DNA of 64,000 nt from Alitta virens (taxonomy: Eukaryota > Annelida > Polychaeta > Phyllodocida > Nereididae). Position numbers and translations under genes: made by a program. Below the pieces are notes generated by a model. It was not told the DNA's origin, searched no databases, and worked only from the letters and a program-made list of their open reading frames with translations. The stretch lies in contig OW028584.1 of NCBI GenBank assembly GCA_932294295.1, positions 12,118,938-12,182,937 of the forward strand. Reading direction: 5' to 3'. How positions within the stretch are numbered: the stretch's first letter is position 1; every line of letters begins with the position of its first letter. Below are positions 1-10,924 of the stretch, piece by piece.

Positions 1-800
1 AACAGACTAGTTTGCTTGTGCAGCTGATGAGGTTCATCAACGGAAACTTGATTTTCTAAAAGTATATCCTGCAATTTTTAATTTCAGTGTAATTGGCCTG
101 GTACGTCATGTTATAGTTTATTTCATTGGCTATCCGGCAAATCGTGTCCTTACTAAACTGGTGTGGTTCCAACCAATTACATGCCTGGTTCCATCTAGTT
201 ACTGTTCATAGCCTCTAACACTGAATTACTTACTGTGTATAGCCTCTAACACTGAATTACTTACTGTTCATAGCCTCTAACACTGAATCACATCACTCGA
301 GTGGTAAATTCCGGTCATCATGGCGAACAAATGCCACAGGTGGCCAAGCCCAAACTTGGGCATTTTTGTGCATGTTATGAGACATAGTTGTGGTAAGGCA
401 GAGCTGTCCCCAGCTGCTCACAGCAAACACATTTGTCAGTTGTAATGTGTTTGCTGAACAGAGGGACCGGGGCCCTGCCAGGCTATGTGTTGACCCAGTG
501 TGTCAGTGCAAGCCACCTTGATTGAGTTAAATGTACCATAGAACGGCACGGATATAAATTGGCTGAATCCACTGCCTGTAAACATAAGCAAACAGATCTA
601 GAAGATGTAAGATTAGGATATTAAGTGCAACTCTCTAAGGCAAGTACTTGTGGTTGATTCAGTATACAAGAGCAACAATATTGTATTTATATATATCGGC
701 AAAATCGGCCAAACATTGCCCTGGTATGTGACATATATGCCAAGAATGGACATCCAAACTGTTAAATAAAAGTATATGATATGACATACTGTTGAACAGG
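1..800. other. Non-genic stretch with a short tandem repeat
   Basis: I see no convincing exon or RNA gene here. The only internal structure noted is the 31-bp tandem triplet annotated separately at 201..291. The sequence is AT-rich and of ordinary complexity. Confidence 0.5.
201..291. repeat. 31-bp tandem repeat, three units
   Basis: The core TAGCCTCTAACACTGAAT occurs three times at 31-bp spacing. The units differ mainly at TTCA versus TGTA before the core. This is a small local minisatellite with no sign of coding. Confidence 0.8.
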
Positions 801-811
801 GTCACACCACA

Positions 812-985
812 TTCACTCCATATGTGGAGTCTTCACTTGCATCACCATAGACACCGAGTACGCGGCACCACCAATTTAACATCTCACATGCTATCGATGA
901 AAATCCAGCTGGGATGTACCAGAATAGCCAGTGGAACTGGTGAATGAATTACCGGTCCATGCCTTAGCCACTAGGCCATTAACAT
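812..985. mobile_element. Decayed copy of the second SINE-like family (SINE-2)
   Basis: The segment shares a diverged block order with 19419..19562 and 25556..25745: a CCAT..GTGG block, CTTGC.TCA, CATAGACACCGAGTA, CCACCAATTTAACATCTCA, then a tRNA-like end (TAGCCACTAGGCCAT). SINE-2 is my working name for this dispersed repeat. It sits directly before a SINE-1 copy. Orientation and exact ends are uncertain. Confidence 0.5.
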
Positions 986-1002
986 GACATGAAAGAAGGG
1001 TA

Positions 1003-1180
1003 GGGGCTAGCTCAGTGTTAGCACGCTGGGCTTCCAACCCAGGTCCCGGGTTCAGTTCCCGGTCGAGCCTAAGTTGGATGGCTGTTTCATCCATCATCTC
1101 ATTGCCACGGTCCCTGCCTGTCCTAATTAGCCCCATAAGTGCTGAAATACAGGACGTAAAGCCTAAATCTACCCACCCAC
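1003..1180 (+). mobile_element. tRNA-derived SINE, family 1, plus strand
   Basis: The head is tRNA-like, with an A-box-like GGCTAGCTCAGTGTTAGC and a B-box-like GGTTCAGTTCC. The family body follows: TTGGATGGCTGTTTCATCC, CTAATTAGCCC and AATACAGGACGTAAAGCC. The loop CTTCCAA around TCC suggests a tRNA-Gly(TCC) ancestor (inference). A dozen other copies in this window share the layout. The tail is a short ACCCACCC-type run. Confidence 0.85.
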
Positions 1181-1957
1181 CTGTCGCGGATGAAAACTAA
1201 CAGTGACAATCCAATGTGGGCAGGCAGTCTGTAGGAAGAAAGCAAGAAAGCATGGCAAGACAGCACAAGTTAATGTATTTTTTACTATAAAAGAACTTAC
1301 ATATTATGCGTGAGTATGACTGCTGACGCTTGTTCAAAAAAGAAAAAAAAAGAAGCTAAATGCAGCATAGAGCAAAGAGTAAAAATACAAAGATTTGACA
1401 CTTCTTTATTTGCATAAGCCATGCACAAAGCATTGTGGGATTGTCAGGGTTATTAGTGAACGGCATCCCTTGTGATAGTGACGTTATAATCAAAACAATC
1501 GCCAGTGACGTCATTGTGATGTTTTTTATGACATCATATTTCTGCGGGATTAATATATTGTGAAAAAATAACCCTGAACAGGCTGACATTGGCTCAATTC
1601 CACTATCCTCTTTGGGTATTATATATTGCTCTTTGGCATAGAGAGGGGGGGGGGGCGCAATGCTCAACACTTACAAAATTGTCTTGAAAAAAGCTAACGT
1701 TTCTTAAATTACATTCTAGTCAAAAAGACATACGGTGCAAGTTGCCTAAGTGACAGTGAAGAATCCTCTTACTTTTCCTGCCCTAGTTTTTGTTTCTGGC
1801 ATCAGGAACATGGCTCTAAGTGGCTAATCTGTTGATGCCATTGAGGCAACTTATTTGTCTGGTCTGTCTTGAAAGGTTCAAGTTGTGTTTCCTTGTAGAA
1901 GGAAATGTAAGTCACCCACCTCTCAAATCATGTAGGCGTTTACAGACAGCTTCCGTG
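1181..1957. other. Non-genic stretch
   Basis: No gene recognised. It contains a G10 run near 1647 and oligo-A near 1337. A minus-strand open frame of about 100 codons at 1356..1670 has no recognisable domain and reads through the G run, so I do not call it a gene. Confidence 0.45.
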
Positions 1958-1960
1958 CAA

Positions 1961-2182
1961 TTAATTTGTCTTTCTAGACACAGTTAATAGTCATTCTAGA
2001 CAGAGTTAATTAGTCATTCTAGACATGGTTAATTTGTCATTCTAGATACAGTTAATTTGCCTTTCTAGTGACAGTTAATTTGTCATTCTAGAAATAGTCA
2101 GTCATTCTAGACACAGTTAATATGCCTTTCTAGACAAAGTTAATTTGTTAATTTGCCATTCTAGACACAGTTACTTTGTCTT
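1961..2182. repeat. 22-bp minisatellite (TCTAGA-containing)
   Basis: About nine or ten imperfect units of the form CATTCTAGACACAGTTAATT, period 22-23 bp with small indels. Several units carry the palindrome TCTAGA. Divergence between units suggests an old array. Confidence 0.85.
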
Positions 2183-2189
2183 AGTCAAA

Positions 2190-3570
2190 CGATTTCGGTG
2201 TTGTTATATTTTTAGACCAAATGACCTCTGGATGATTAGTACTGACACTGAACGACTTATCGATCAGCTTTTAATTCTAATTGGTATATATCAACATAAT
2301 GTAATTTTCACCACCTGTGCAAACCATAAATGGACATCTAAATGAACAGCTCTCAGGTCATGATGTATCGAATATAAATAAACTACAGGATTCATTGATA
2401 GTGAGTGCTTATTTCCTTTTATTCCCCAATTTCATCGATACTGGTAAAATCAGTACTGGTGAAGTCATGATGAAGAATAAAGGCAGGAACAGTGGAGCTC
2501 CCTGTAACGCCTTCTCACTATTAAGACAATCTTGTTGAGAGTCACTTAATTTTGAACCCGAATGTAGTCCTACCAATTTGTTTTACCTCATGGTCATATT
2601 ACTGAGGTTGTACTGTATGTTATCATTCACCTTAGTGGTAAGTTCACATACAATGATAATGTAGGCACCAGACTTAGCTGCAAAGTCTTTTTAGAATGGT
2701 ATATTCTTAGAATCAGACTCACAGACTCAAAGAAACACATTGGCAGATCCTTATTTGAAGTCAATGTTCCAGTCTTCATTTAGGCGGAATAGTTGCCTGG
2801 CTGTCCCTACTACAGGGAATCAGTCTTGCGAAATGAGCTTGTATTTCTCTCAGCTTCGCATCTCCAGGCCTTTTGTGCTTGTCCTTATGAAATATCAGGC
2901 TTTTGGAGAGTGCTGGGCATATCCTATTCTGGCCTCAGCCGAAAATCAATAGGCGTCATCATTCAGTTCATCGTTCGTTCACTGTGAACGGAGTCACGCT
3001 CAACTCTTGTGGACGAGAGTTCCGGACGAGATTTAAGAGGAAGGGCGTGATGACGGCGCTGTTCTGTTTTCATTCATCCAGAATCAATTACAAAATGGCC
3101 GCAACTGGTGTTCATTTCAACACTTCCCACCATTCAGCACCCACAATGGTGAGGGGGATAAGGACCGAGCTAAAAATAAATCCGCTTAAGGAGACAATCT
3201 TACGCAATCATATTTGTTGTGAAAAAGGACTTTTCCAGCCTCGGTCCTGATAAGGATGATTTTTTTTGTCACAAGATAATAGTTTAATAGACAGCAATTA
3301 TTATGACATAAAAATGGTTCTGGAAACTAAATGTTCATCAGTCTGGGCTAACGTTCACTTGTTTCCAAATCGGCTCCAAAAATAAAGTTCAATTTTGAGT
3401 TCAACTCATTGACTTATGTATTAAAATAGCATTATACTCCACCACGTGACCTTTTTCTATTGTTCTTTCACGGGATATTCCTTCTGAGTGCAAACTGAAC
3501 TGTGGTGTGTAATAGAGGCAATAAAACAAAACAATAAAACAAATTAGTAAATATGCCTAATGTAGTGTGA
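2190..3570. other. Non-genic stretch
   Basis: I find no exon with convincing splice sites and no repeat shared with the rest of the window. The short open frames here have no recognisable domains. Confidence 0.4.
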
Positions 3571-3572
3571 GT

Positions 3573-3702
3573 TAGTTATATCCCTCATAGTCGGGAGTTA
3601 ACTAACATTTTTGTTGCTTAAATCCCTCCGCCTTTGGCATTGGGCGTCGGAATATAACCAACAAAATGTTTAGTTAACTCCCTCCTATTCGGGATATAAC
3701 TA
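3573..3702. mobile_element. Small TA-flanked foldback MITE
   Basis: The left arm, from GTTATATCCC through GGGAGTTAACTAACAT to TTTTGTTG, reappears in reverse complement as CAACAAAATG..TAGTTAACTCCC..GGGATATAAC. The arms are about 40 bp and the whole element is 126 bp. TA lies on both sides (3573-3574 and 3701-3702), as expected of Tc1/mariner-type insertion. It is non-coding and depends on a transposase supplied elsewhere (inference). Confidence 0.8.
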
Positions 3703-4134
3703 ATACTTGTTTCCAATAATTCAGTGGCGATTTTTGGCCCTTATTGAGGGACTTCAAAATACAGTGTAACAACAAAATTCTTCCCATGTCCCAAACTACT
3801 CAATATCAGAAATATATAATTAGAAGGCAAAGACAATATCTCATAAAAAAGAAATTTTGGGGAAGATATTTTCAAAATCTTTATCATGACCAAGATGACT
3901 TTGTGCTTCTGTTCAAGGGAATAACTACGTTTTTCAAAAAGCAAGATTCTTGAGGCACAGGAAATCTTTGTGCGCAGTGTAATTGATTGCTGACCAACAG
4001 AGAAGACAATGGTTGAACAGGAGAGCTGCCTTTGTGCAAAATCTGATCTATGAATCCCTGTCATTGTCACGAGAAAAAGAAATGTATCATACAGACGTTA
4101 GTCTCATAGTATAGCTGCTGTCCCCACATCCTTC

Positions 4135-4319
4135 GAGTGCCTTGCATGTTAGCGGAGGCCTAGCTCAGAGGTAGTGCTCTGGGCTTCCAACCGCTGGGTC
4201 CCGGGTTTGATTCCAGTCGAGCCTAAGTTGGATGGCTGTTTCATCTTTCGGCTAATTGCCATGGTCTCTGCCTGTCCTAATTAGCCCAATAGGTGCAGAA
4301 ATACAGGACATAAAGCCCT

Positions 4320-4357
<38 letters not shown>

Positions 4358-4700
4358 CATATTAGTGGTTACAAAGTGAGTTAGTCATATACTGAAAATA
4401 ACCATGCCAAAGTCCTCATGTGATGTAATCAATGCTTTGTTCTGTTTTAAAACAGTGAAAACAATGCTATTGAATATGCCCAACCAGCCAAGAGATTTGG
4501 CCAAAAGAGGGATTATCCCAATAAGTTAAGTACTGTGGTTTTATAAACACACAGGGTTGGTGGAGGTATAATGGACTTTCCCAGCTTATATCTAGACAAT
4601 AACAACCAATATGCAGAGGAAGTTTGAAAGACTGGGAAACAAAATTGCTTTTATTGCCAATTTAACCACTTTTCTGCAAGGCACTATAATGCCTGGAGTA
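4135..4700. mobile_element. Dispersed DNA element (partner of 60051..60412), split by a SINE
   Basis: After removing the SINE at 4153..4350, the sequence aligns along its length with 60051..60412. Shared blocks include ACAAAGTGAGTT, GCCAAAGTCCT, TTTTATAAACA and CAGGGTTGG, and both end GGCACTATAATGC. The ends are imperfect inverted repeats containing AGTGCCT and AGTGGTTACA. This looks like a short non-autonomous DNA transposon; the superfamily is not clear. Confidence 0.7.
4153..4350 (+). mobile_element. tRNA-derived SINE, family 1, with (CA)n tail
   Basis: The head has GGCCTAGCTCAGAGGTAG (A box) and GGGTTTGATTCC (B box), followed by the family body and AAATACAGGACATAAAGCCC. It ends in about fifteen CA repeats. 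The flanks GCATGTTAG (left) and GCATATTAG (right) look like a target-site duplication, and the interrupted host sequence is the DNA element at 4135..4700. Confidence 0.88.
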
Positions 4701-6000
4701 TATCACGTTCAGAATCTTTTTTGTATGCTATAAATATGACTAGCCCCCATAGCCATTTGTCTCCAATGAGACAACCATCCTTGGTTAAACTGACTATATA
4801 AAGTGAGAACTTCTACAGAAGTTAGTCTTTATGACTATCGGGTCAAATATGCCATTTAACGAGTTTTACCTACAAACAAATAAGGTCAGCCTTATCTTGC
4901 ATTTAGTAAGCATTATAGTCAATGTCATGACTTGGTTTTCTATTTTTGTTTTGTTTTGGTTTTTAACTAAGAAACGGGTCAGTGTCACTAAATTATATTA
5001 CAGAGATGACACTGACTAGATGGCACTGACGAATGTGCTCACTAGACTGTGAATCAAAATGGCTGTCTGGGGGGGGGGGGGGGGGTAGTCATTCTGCACA
5101 CTGTCAAATGCCCAAGTTTCAGAGTGTACCATAGAATATGGCCAGACTGATGTTTTGTGTATTTTCTGAGAACAGTGTACTGCTTAAGGGCCTAAGTGGC
5201 TGTGGCATATCCCTGTGACCCCCAGTTGCCCGGTCATCCCTCAGACAGGAGAGACAGAGTGCTGGGGCCACCCTCCAGGGGGCGTGCTGTAATGGCGGCC
5301 CTGTGTTAAGGAGAGTTGCAGTCAGCTGGGACACTGCGACAGAAGAAAAGCTGTCCTAGTCTTGATATGTGGTCCCAGGTAGCATCTTAAGCACAGCAAA
5401 TGGCCAGCCCAAACCACTTGAGAACTACATCCCTTGCTTACTGAATGAGTTAAGCAAATTAAACGACGCTGCAGGAAAGAAAAGCTCACAGAAAAAGGAC
5501 ACACTGTTAACGGTTGAAGTGCACAGTACTTGAATTGCTATTGGCATTGCAGTTGTTAGGCTTCACTGCCCCCCCCCCCCAATTAAATGCACATCAGTAA
5601 TATTATAAGCCCGAGTGGGCTGGGGAGTTACAATTGTCATACCTGTTGTTTTTGTGTTTAATGTTAATAACTCTATGTGACTAAAATAAAATAATTTCAA
5701 ATCAATTATTGTTCTCCTTTATTCACCCTAAAGCCAATACTGAATTGGTGGAAATTGATTTGATTGGAGGCCTACTAGACAACTAAAAATGATATCTTGT
5801 AACTATTTTGAACTGCATTTCACAATTACTCAATTATTAGGTAATTACAGCTACAATTGTTCATAGCTCTGACTGGCTATTTTTGAGCGTTTTCTATGAG
5901 CTTGGATGAACTAGAGATCATCCAAGCTATGAGTGCCAAAGACCTTTGAGAGGCATATTCACAGAGAGGACATCATGAAGTCTATTCAACCTTGAACAAT
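4701..6000. other. Non-genic stretch with G and C homopolymers
   Basis: It contains a G17 run at 5069..5085 and a C-run near 5571. A short hairpin lies near 5900..5935 (AGCTTGGATGA and TCATCCAAGCT arms). No exon or conserved domain was recognised. Confidence 0.45.
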
Positions 6001-6002
6001 AA

Positions 6003-6180
6003 ACATGGGTTTTAAACCCCCTGGGATTGACTAGCTCATACCAGCACTTCCACTGGGTGCAGTGAGGCAGTGGTTGCAGGAGGCTCTGTCCAACTACTCC
6101 ATGCCAAAGTGGGATTTGAACCTGCTACCTTGAGATTAGCTGGTGAACAGCTTAACCACTAGACCATGGGCATGTAACCA
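6003..6180 (-). mobile_element. tRNA-derived SINE, family 3, minus strand
   Basis: Read on the minus strand, it begins with a tRNA-like head (CATGGTCTAGTGGTTAAGC, then GGTTCAAATCC) and continues into CCACTGCCTCACTGCACCC. The same order occurs in the plus-strand copies at 17951..18245 and 62048..62360. The head differs from family 1, so this is a separate SINE lineage. Confidence 0.75.
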
Positions 6181-6621
6181 CCAGAACATACACGTAGAGC
6201 TACCTGCTCCATGTCCACATTTTTAACTAATATCATAGTCATTAATCTCTATTATAATGCCACATTGCCACATATAATATTCATGATGGTTCCTTTACTA
6301 GACAAAGACAAATTGTCTAGAACCTTAGTCACTGTCACTAACATTGAGTCATAACAGTTTTTCAGTGCTTCTTATTTATAGCATTTTTGGAGGTCAGACA
6401 CCTACAGGAAGTAAACAAATGACATCATAGGGTGGCAAATTGATGGCCTTCTTATTACTGCTGTCCTTGCAAGGGCCTTGAGAAAAGCCAGTGGGTGCTA
6501 CATGTGACTGGACATTGCAAGGCAACACATTACATACGGTACTCATCATTATACACATTCAAAAATATCTAGCCATGGCTAGTAATGACTACCCGAAGCT
6601 GCTACAAGTCCAACCAGGTTA

Positions 6622-6958
6622 TACAGTTAGTTTCATTAAAAACGGCCTGTCGAATTGAATGTAGACAAAGCTATACAACTTCTGCTATATGCCGCTACCT
6701 GTCACTAAACAGAACTGTATGGCTATAACTCTCTACTCAAAGCCGAATCTAAAAGTACATGCAAATAGATATTTATGATATCTTAGATAAATTTCTACAT
6801 TTACCAAGGTTTATATTTTTTTCAGTGGTTGTAGGTGTAAGCTGACTATAAGCTAGGAGTAGATAGAAGTGGATGACTTTAGCCAGTTATAGCTACAGCT
6901 GGGAATATGTCGCTACAGCTGTCTAGAGTCGACCATATTTGATGAAACGAACGTTGTA
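6622..6958. mobile_element. TA-flanked mariner-type MITE, copy 1
   Basis: The left end CAGTTAGTTTCATTAAAAAC and the right end TTGATGAAACGAACGTTG are terminal inverted repeats, with TA outside each. The interior blocks GGATCTAAAAGTACAT (here variant), ACATTTACCAAGGTTTATA and TCTAGAGTCGACCATATTT recur at 37955..38228 and 62505..62917. The CAGT end and TA target are typical of Tc1/mariner (family knowledge). No transposase is encoded. Confidence 0.85.
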
Positions 6959-7264
6959 CGTGCTGTGCCTAGTATCTATAATAAATATATCATAATTGTA
7001 TTAATTTATTGTTTGTTTATTGACTCTGGATAAACACACAAGATGGCAGCAGGTGTACTTTTGTTATAGCTTCCAGTAGACAGCTATAGCTAAGTTGCTT
7101 GGTTTAGTATCAGGTACCAGGGTGTTGAAGTGTTGTTCTCTAGCATGTAAAAGACTGAATGTTTATTTTGATGAGTACTGTGACCTTCAAGAATTGACCT
7201 CATATTTGTAAGAACTCTTTACTCCACTTAGGTTGATTGGGAACCACGGAGAATATATTTTTTA

Positions 7265-7460
7265 CAGCCAAATCCATTGACTTTGAATTAAATCTCATAG
7301 TCTAGGGAAATTTAATTCCAGAATGACGTCATGTGAATCCAGGACTCTCATTGGCTGAGTGGCTCTCTTAACCAATGGGAGTCCTGGATTCACATGACGT
7401 CATTCTGTAGTGGAGCATCCAAGTCCATGAGATTGGTTTCCAAGTCAATGAATTTGGCTG
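7265..7460. mobile_element. Foldback MITE carrying two CRE palindromes
   Basis: The ends CAGCCAAATCCATTGACTT and AAGTCAATGAATTTGGCTG are inverted. The inner arms AATGACGTCATGTGAATCC and GGATTCACATGACGTCATT are also inverted. TGACGTCA occurs at 7324..7331 and 7395..7402. A related copy lies at 31515..31666. Confidence 0.8.
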
Positions 7461-7853
7461 AAACAGTAAGCGAGCTTAATATCACACAAGTGGGAATTTA
7501 ATGCCCACATGTGACAAAAGTACCACCATCTACTAAGACTTTTGGTCAAAGCAGCAAACAAATATAAAGATCAAAATGATAAAAGAAATTTAGTTAAAAT
7601 GCTACTACTATGCAATATGTTTTAGAATGCAGGAATGTTGATATGTCAAGTAGGTGAATGTGTTTCAATTTAATTGTTTCAATTAAAGGATGACTATATA
7701 AGTGTTTAATGTGTTTTCAGAAATATATTGAATTAACTTATAATTATATATGATGCTCCACATGAGTGACACATAATCAAGTATGAGGTTGACAACTTAC
7801 GGTTATCACTCATTCTGGACGAATGGCAAGTCTAGCTTTGGCAACAGCTTGAA

Positions 7854-8066
7854 GCGTTTTCACAGAGCAGCCATGTTGGTATTTTGCCTCATTGACCTCT
7901 CTTTGTACTCAGATATAGTAGTGTGATGTCATCAATAGACAATGGCCATGGTGAGGTCACAGAGTGCAAGAACAATGGTCAAGTAATGACATCATAATGT
8001 ATGATGTAACCAAAATGAGGTCAGTGAGGCAAAAATGCCAACATGGCGGCCGCGTGAAAAGGGTGT
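7854..8066. mobile_element. MITE with AACATGGC-type inverted ends, copy 1
   Basis: The left arm GCAGCCATGTTGG..TTTTGCCTCA and the right arm TGAGGCAAAAATGCCAACAT are inverted repeats of roughly 50 bp in total. The outer ends are GTTTTCAC and GTGAAAAGGGTGT. The centre (AATGGCCATGGTGAGGTCAC) matches 57042..57259, which lies inside intron 2 of the SOUL gene. Confidence 0.82.
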
Positions 8067-8097
8067 TGTAATTTGGAAACTAGACCACAATGATTTG

Positions 8098-8405
8098 GGG
8101 TGGGCTTAGCTCAGTGGTAGCATGCTAGGCTTCCAACCACTGGGTCCCCGGTTCAATTCCCGGTCGAGCTTAAGTTGGATGGCTGTTTCATCCTTCATCT
8201 CATTGCCATGGTCTCTGCCTGTCCTAATCTTCAAATTATCGCCCCTTGATATTATTGTTTTCAGTTCCTATTGTTTATTCTGCTGAAGGGGTTAATAGTA
8301 TTTAGCTGCACATTATGCTTACCTCAAAATAAATTATTACATCAAATGTCTGCTCCCATGCTAATTAGCCCATCAGGTACAGAAATACAGGACGTAAAGC
8401 ACCCA
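8098..8405 (+). mobile_element. tRNA-derived SINE, family 1, split by a 132-bp insertion
   Basis: The head has GGGCTTAGCTCAGTGGTAGC and GGTTCAATTCC, followed by the family body up to CTGCCTGTCCTAAT. The body resumes at 8361 with CTAATTAGCCCATCAGGT. The intervening 8229..8360 is foreign and is bounded by CTAAT on both sides (8224..8228 and 8361..8365), which suggests a 5-bp target duplication. The insert matches nothing else I see in the window. Confidence 0.85.
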
Positions 8406-8469
8406 CCCCAGACCACAATCATTGCAATGTTTAGCATGAACACGGAACTTGGAGTCAGACATAATGAAT

Positions 8470-9430
8470 GACAAGAAGCTGGACCCATCGACATGGGCCA
8501 TATCAGTGTTTAACATTGGCAGCCACATGCTATTTACTGCCTAATGTGGCCATCTTGATGCTGCAATTTTCCTACCAACTTGATCTATTCCTGTCCTGAT
8601 ATCAGATCAGAGGGTTGAAATGGCTTCTCGATTTTGCTGCCACTCCGTGATTCCACGCAATCTATCTTTCTTTTCTCTTTCATTTCTACTTCTCTTGCAA
8701 TTAAACCCATTTATTTGCTGATCATGATCCTTTCATGATTACTGTTGATTTATTTACAGAAATACCCATGCAATGTTTGAATTAATTAAACGCTGCCTTC
8801 AGTGGAAACCAATGGAAACCAAATGGCATATTGGAATAATGGGAAAGCATGCCCAAGAGACAAAGATGGCGTTGGGGGAAAGAGAGAGAGAGAGAAAGAA
8901 AAAAAGCATTGAGAAGTTTGGCTTCTGCTCTTTATACTTGTCAAACACATCATAGCCTAGTGCCTGTGCCAGTCGGTCTGGCACCATGGCAAATGTCAGG
9001 CAATTTGAGATTAGCAAGAGGTCCTCAAGGGTTCAATAAGGTTGTCATCGACCGGGAGAAGACAGCGGCAGAGTGCTAGTCCCAGCAGAGCAGGACACTG
9101 GCCCATCAATGCACCCAATCTTGCAATTGCCCTAGGCCAGGCTTTCCTAATGTCAATCTCTTTCATCAATTTACTTGTGAGGCTCACCAATGACTGAGTG
9201 CATCCTCACGTCCCCGTTTTAAACAGCAGAACAGCTGAGCAGACAGGAGATTGGTCTTGCTAAACCCATTTGCGACAGCAAGCCTTGGATGAGGGGCTAA
9301 GCAAGAATTGGGGCCAGGCATCGTATATTACCAGATCACTTGGCTTTGATTGCTGCAGGATTAGACTGCCAGCCCCATGTTGAGCGGGCATTCTATTGTC
9401 ACTATCTGTGATCCAAATACAATACATGTA
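8470..9430. other. Non-genic stretch
   Basis: It includes a short (GA)n run near 8881 and moderately GC-richer sequence at 8950..9460. No coding pattern or splice framework is evident. Unusually even complexity at 8950..9400 could reflect a conserved non-coding element, but this cannot be judged without another genome. Confidence 0.35.
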
Positions 9431-9467
9431 TATACAGTGGAGCTCAGCTGCTAAGACCACCTCCCTA

Positions 9468-10084
9468 TTAAAGGGGCTGTATCCCTAAATTTTGCTTATT
9501 TTGTGATATATACAGCAATGAAGAGTAGAAAGAGTAACTTACCCATTCATCAAACTAAGAATGCACAAAAACCAACCTTTTATGGAGTAATTTGAGGTTT
9601 TTAGTGCAGCAGAATTTTGGACCCATGGGTCCAAAATTCTGCTGGATTCAAATTTGCAGCTGTTGCTGAGTCAGCTGCTATCTGGGTCGAGCTGGACAGG
9701 TTGTTTTCTTCTAGGAATTTGTTATAAACAAATGTTTGTTAGCTTTTGGGAGTGTCTCATCAACATAGAGCCAAAGAAAGTGTTTACAGTCACATACAGA
9801 AAAGAATAAAGGTTGACAGATATTAAAACACCAAGGAAAACTTTGCTACTGGAATTTGAGTTCAGTGCTATAAATAGCTTGGGGTGAAATAGCAGCATAG
9901 CAGAAAACCTGTCAATGGCCAGTCACCATGTGCTCTGGTCAAAAGGATTGTCAAATTATGTGGATACCATTGGGTTTATTCATCTTATTGAGGCAGAATG
10001 ATGATATGTGGTAGGTAATCTAGATATAGAAGACAAAATATGAGAATTGCCAGTTACTCATTGGAAGGGATACATCCCCTTTAA
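9468..10084. mobile_element. piggyBac-like MITE (TTAA target)
   Basis: The left end is TTAA-AGGGGCTGTATCCCT and the right end in reverse complement is TTAA-AGGGGATGTATCCCT, one mismatch over 15 bp. TTAA is present at both borders (9468..9471 and 10081..10084). TTAA duplication is the hallmark of piggyBac transposons (family knowledge). The 609-bp interior lacks any long ORF, so it is non-autonomous. It contains the perfect 38-bp palindrome at 9607..9644. Confidence 0.85.
9607..9644. repeat. Perfect 38-bp palindrome
   Basis: The arm CAGCAGAATTTTGGACCC is followed by AT and then GGGTCCAAAATTCTGCTG, with no mismatch and no spacer. It lies near the left end of the TTAA-flanked MITE and could extrude as a cruciform or serve as a transposase-binding palindrome (inference). 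Confidence 0.95.
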
Positions 10085-10553
10085 GATACTTTGCAATTAA
10101 GAGCACCGAATTTAGACCCAGTTTCATTCTGACCATAATGGGGAGAAAAAATACCACAAGAGGTCACTGACACCGTAGCGGATAAGTATTGTTTGATGAC
10201 ATCATCTATATTGCGACGTCATCCATGCCCCCCTGTAGGCTCTTTTACTTTTTGTCCCAATTTGTCATTTATGTCACAGTTAAGACCATGCAATTTGGAC
10301 CTGTGATGGTTTTAATGGGAAATTTCCACTGAACATTAAAACCCCGATTCAGATCACTCACGAAAATCACAGATGAGGACTACCAATGCAGATCATTAAT
10401 TTAATTCAATTTCCAAAGTTGCCTTTATTGCCAGTCACTTTCTTTACAACAAAAACAAAATTACATCATTATATCAAATAAGGCAGCCTGACACCCAATA
10501 AGCATAAATGGCTTCATGTGAACCACACAATTAAAACCACCCATGGATAGCAT

Positions 10554-10733
10554 GGTAGGTGGGTGGATTAGGGCTTTACGTCCTGTATTTCAGCACCTGA
10601 TGGGCTAATTAGAACAGGCAGAGACCGTGTCAATGAGATGATGGATGAAACAGCCATCCAACTTAGGCTCAACTGGGAATCGAACCCAGGTTAGATGACC
10701 AGCGTGCTATCATTGAGCTGGGCCCCCACCCCG
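10554..10733 (-). mobile_element. tRNA-derived SINE, family 1, minus strand
   Basis: On the plus strand it reads GGATTAGGGCTTTACGTCC, CTGATGGGCTAATTAG, GGATGAAACAGCCATCCAAC, then the tRNA head with B-box complement GGAATCGAACC. The anticodon-stem region is partly rearranged. It lies inside the composite element at 9433..11673. Confidence 0.85.
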
Positions 10734-10924
10734 ATGGCAGCGGTGGCCCCTATAAGGTTATTTCTGTAAGGTTAATTTTTGTAATGTGAGAGGGCTCCAT
10801 CACAATTCCTTCCTGTACTATCAGTAACATTGTGTCCAATCTATATACAATATGATAATCTAAAATAAACATCATTGATGTGAGCACAGGCAGTCTCAAT
10901 TCTAGAGCTTACTATCATATACCA

